Shown: in pieces, positions 62,456 through 64,000 of the stretch
How positions within the stretch are numbered: position 1 is the first letter of the stretch
Layout of the letters: each line of letters opens with the position of its first letter
Assembly (NCBI RefSeq): GCF_000013645.1
Contig: NC_007952.1
Coordinates: 3,038,001 to 3,102,000 of the forward strand
DNA from: Paraburkholderia xenovorans LB400
Lineage (GTDB): Bacteria; Pseudomonadota; Gammaproteobacteria; Burkholderiales; Burkholderiaceae
Length of the DNA: 64,000 nucleotides
Direction: 5' to 3'
Made by a program: the position numbers and the translations under genes
The notes under the pieces: model-generated
The model's database searches: none
The model's input: only the letters and a program-made list of their open reading frames with translations
What the model was told of the DNA's origin: nothing

Positions 62456-63400
62456 ATGCTTGCCACCCTCGAAATTTTGCTTCCCGTCTTCGGCCTGATT
62501 TTCGCGGGTTTTGCATGCCGCCGGCGCAACGTGCTCGGGCCGAACTCGGCGTCGGAACTGAACCGCTTCGTGGTCTGGCTGGCATTGCCGGCGTTGCTGT
62601 TCGACATCATGGCGCACGCCACCTGGCAACAGCTCTATCAACCGGCCTTCGTCGCCACATTTTCGCTTGCGTGCGTCAGCGTGTTCGTGCTGATTCTCGC
62701 GCTGCGCCTGATAAACGGCCGGCATCTCGCCGACGCGAGCGTGGATGCGATCGCGGCCTCGTATCCGAACACCGGTTACATCGGCTTCCCGCTGGGCGTG
62801 ATCGCGTTCGGCCCGGCCAGTCTGACGCCGACCACGATCGCCACGATCCTCGTCGCCTGCGTGCTGTTCGCGTTCGCGATCGTGCTGATCGAGGTGGGCC
62901 TGCAGAGCGAGCGCACGCCGCACAAGCTCGCTCTGAAAGTGCTGGGCTCGCTGGCGCGCAATCCGCTGATCGTGTCGCCGCTTGTGGGCGTGCTGTTTGC
63001 CAGTCTGCATGTCGCGATGCCGGCCAGCGTCGAGACCTTCCTGAAGCTGCTGGGCGGCGCGGCGAGCCCATGCGCGCTGGTGAGCCTCGGTTTGTTCCTT
63101 GCGGAGAAGCGCCCATCGGAGACAGGCACGCGCGGCATTTCCTGGTTGCTGACCGGCGTCAAGCTGCTGGTGCAGCCGGCGCTGACGTGGTGGTTCGCGG
63201 CGCGCGTATTCGGACTCCCGCCCACGCTGGTCGAAATGGCGGTCGTTCTGGCCGCGCTGCCCACCGGCACCGGCCCGTTCATGCTCGCCGAGTTCTACGA
63301 ACGCGAAGCGCACATCACCTCGCGGACGATCCTGCTGTCGACCGTGGGCTCGATCGCCACTCTGTCGTTGCTGTTGCTGCTGATGGGCCATCGAACCTGA
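62456..63400 (+). CDS. AEC-family (auxin efflux carrier-type) transporter
   Basis: A 314-aa inner-membrane carrier with about ten helices in two five-helix repeats. LLPVFGLIFAGFACRRRNVL at the start, SYPNTGYIGFPLGVIAF and the matching second-half LPTGTGPFMLAEFYERE are family marks. Bacterial members export malonate, malate or other organic acids. It is divergent from the LysR gene. Confidence 0.92.
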   Translation: MLATLEILLPVFGLIFAGFACRRRNVLGPNSASELNRFVVWLALPALLFDIMAHATWQQLYQPAFVATFSLACVSVFVLILALRLINGRHLADASVDAIAASYPNTGYIGFPLGVIAFGPASLTPTTIATILVACVLFAFAIVLIEVGLQSERTPHKLALKVLGSLARNPLIVSPLVGVLFASLHVAMPASVETFLKLLGGAASPCALVSLGLFLAEKRPSETGTRGISWLLTGVKLLVQPALTWWFAARVFGLPPTLVEMAVVLAALPTGTGPFMLAEFYEREAHITSRTILLSTVGSIATLSLLLLLMGHRT

Positions 63401-63530
63401 GCGCATCTGAGCACATCTGAGCGCGCCGGCCGGCGCGCGAGTATCCGGCGGCGCGCGCCTCGCGTTATGCTTCGAACACGGACCGCCACGGTCCGCGACC
63501 TTCTTGCGCGAAGCCCGAGCCAACTCCGCC

Positions 63531-64000
63531 GTGCCCAAAGCCCGCCCACCCGAACTCCACGACGACGCCGACGCCCGTTCGCTCGCGCGGCACTATCCGC
63601 GCGGGCTGCGCATCGACCCGCATTCGCACACGTGGGCGCAAGTGCTGTACGCGGTATCGGGCGTGATGTGGGTGGAAGTCGGGCGCGAAGCGCTGGTCGT
63701 GCCGCCGCAACGCGCGGTCTGGCTGCCGGCCGGCACGCAGCACTCCATCCACATGATGAGCGAAGTGGAGATGCGCAACCTCTATCTTCACGAGCGCAAT
63801 GTCGGCCATCTCAGCCGGCGCAGCGACGTGTTCGAGGTGAACGGCCTGCTGCGCGAACTGATCACCTCGATCGCGGAATACGAGGGCACCGGCGCGCGTG
63901 ATCCAGCCTATCTGGACGCCGCCTACCGTCTCGCCATGCTGGAACTCGCACACGCGCCGCGTTCGTCGCTGCGCATCGCGCTGCCCGATGCTTCGGACCG
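63531..64000 (+). CDS. AraC-type regulator, N-terminal cupin domain (cut by window end)
   Basis: From GTG 63531 the frame runs open to the window end (at least 156 residues). HYPRGLRIDPHSHTWAQVLY and PPQRAVWLPAGTQHSIHMMS form a cupin domain with His residues, as in the sensor half of AraC regulators of the YdeC type. The C-terminal helix-turn-helix would lie outside the window. Confidence 0.75.
   Translation, partial: MPKARPPELHDDADARSLARHYPRGLRIDPHSHTWAQVLYAVSGVMWVEVGREALVVPPQRAVWLPAGTQHSIHMMSEVEMRNLYLHERNVGHLSRRSDVFEVNGLLRELITSIAEYEGTGARDPAYLDAAYRLAMLELAHAPRSSLRIALPDASD

Overview
The window looks like a chromosomal segment of a high-GC betaproteobacterium of the Burkholderia/Paraburkholderia type. 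The reasons are the strong G/C third-position bias, the many LysR, GntR, MarR, AraC and MocR regulators, and a dense set of aromatic-acid, CoA-ester and dicarboxylate catabolism genes. No rRNA, tRNA or CRISPR array was found. Islands of visibly AT-richer sequence, gene fragments and one complete insertion sequence mark it as a mosaic accessory region. All family names below come from reading motifs, not from database searches.

Region by region: 0-2.6 kb carries arsH and an ABC-F ATPase. 2.85-4.8 kb is a two-gene RloB/RloA (AbiL-like) defence pair. 5.3-11.4 kb holds a duplicated-fold membrane protein, an orphan methyltransferase, a complete IS256-family element with 25-bp inverted repeats and a 9-bp target duplication, a PAS-GGDEF cyclase and several gene remnants. 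11.5-16.6 kb has a CoA-transferase divergent from a LysR gene, a membrane GGDEF protein and a quinone oxidoreductase. 16.8-25.1 kb is an unusual catabolic cluster: three different MmgE/PrpD proteins, a GntR regulator, an MFS carrier and a TcuA-like flavoprotein. The same 26-bp three-part palindrome lies upstream of its first and last genes, and is probably the GntR operator.

25.4-33.8 kb is a tightly coupled aerobic 2-aminobenzoyl-CoA operon: monooxygenase/reductase fusion, SDR, MarR, enoyl-CoA hydratase-like protein, acyl-CoA dehydrogenase, thioesterase, RidA and CoA ligase. It is followed by a dienelactone hydrolase-SnoaL fusion, a GST and a 14-TM efflux pump. 37.5-45.9 kb is bounded by a 136-bp direct repeat and looks like an inserted block: an MFS remnant, a ParD-like/methionine aminopeptidase pair, and a flavin monooxygenase/hydrolase/SDR/LysR/SDR/OYE set. 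46.5-53.6 kb contains an AraC regulator, a chemoreceptor remnant, a structured RNA (C4-antisense-like) ahead of a helical hypothetical gene, a nuclease-like DUF5655 protein, a truncated OLD-type ATPase, a WYL-like protein, a class V aminotransferase and a small exported protein.

53.8-55.25 kb holds a short threonyl-tRNA synthetase preceded by an apparently undescribed peptide attenuator. It consists of a promoter, a near-leaderless 28-codon threonine-rich leader and a hairpin. The rest (55.4-64 kb) is a set of single genes: three GNAT acetyltransferases, a flavin reductase, an aminoglycoside kinase remnant, a MocR regulator, a VC0807-like membrane protein, a LysR regulator divergent from an AEC carrier, and an AraC gene cut by the window end.
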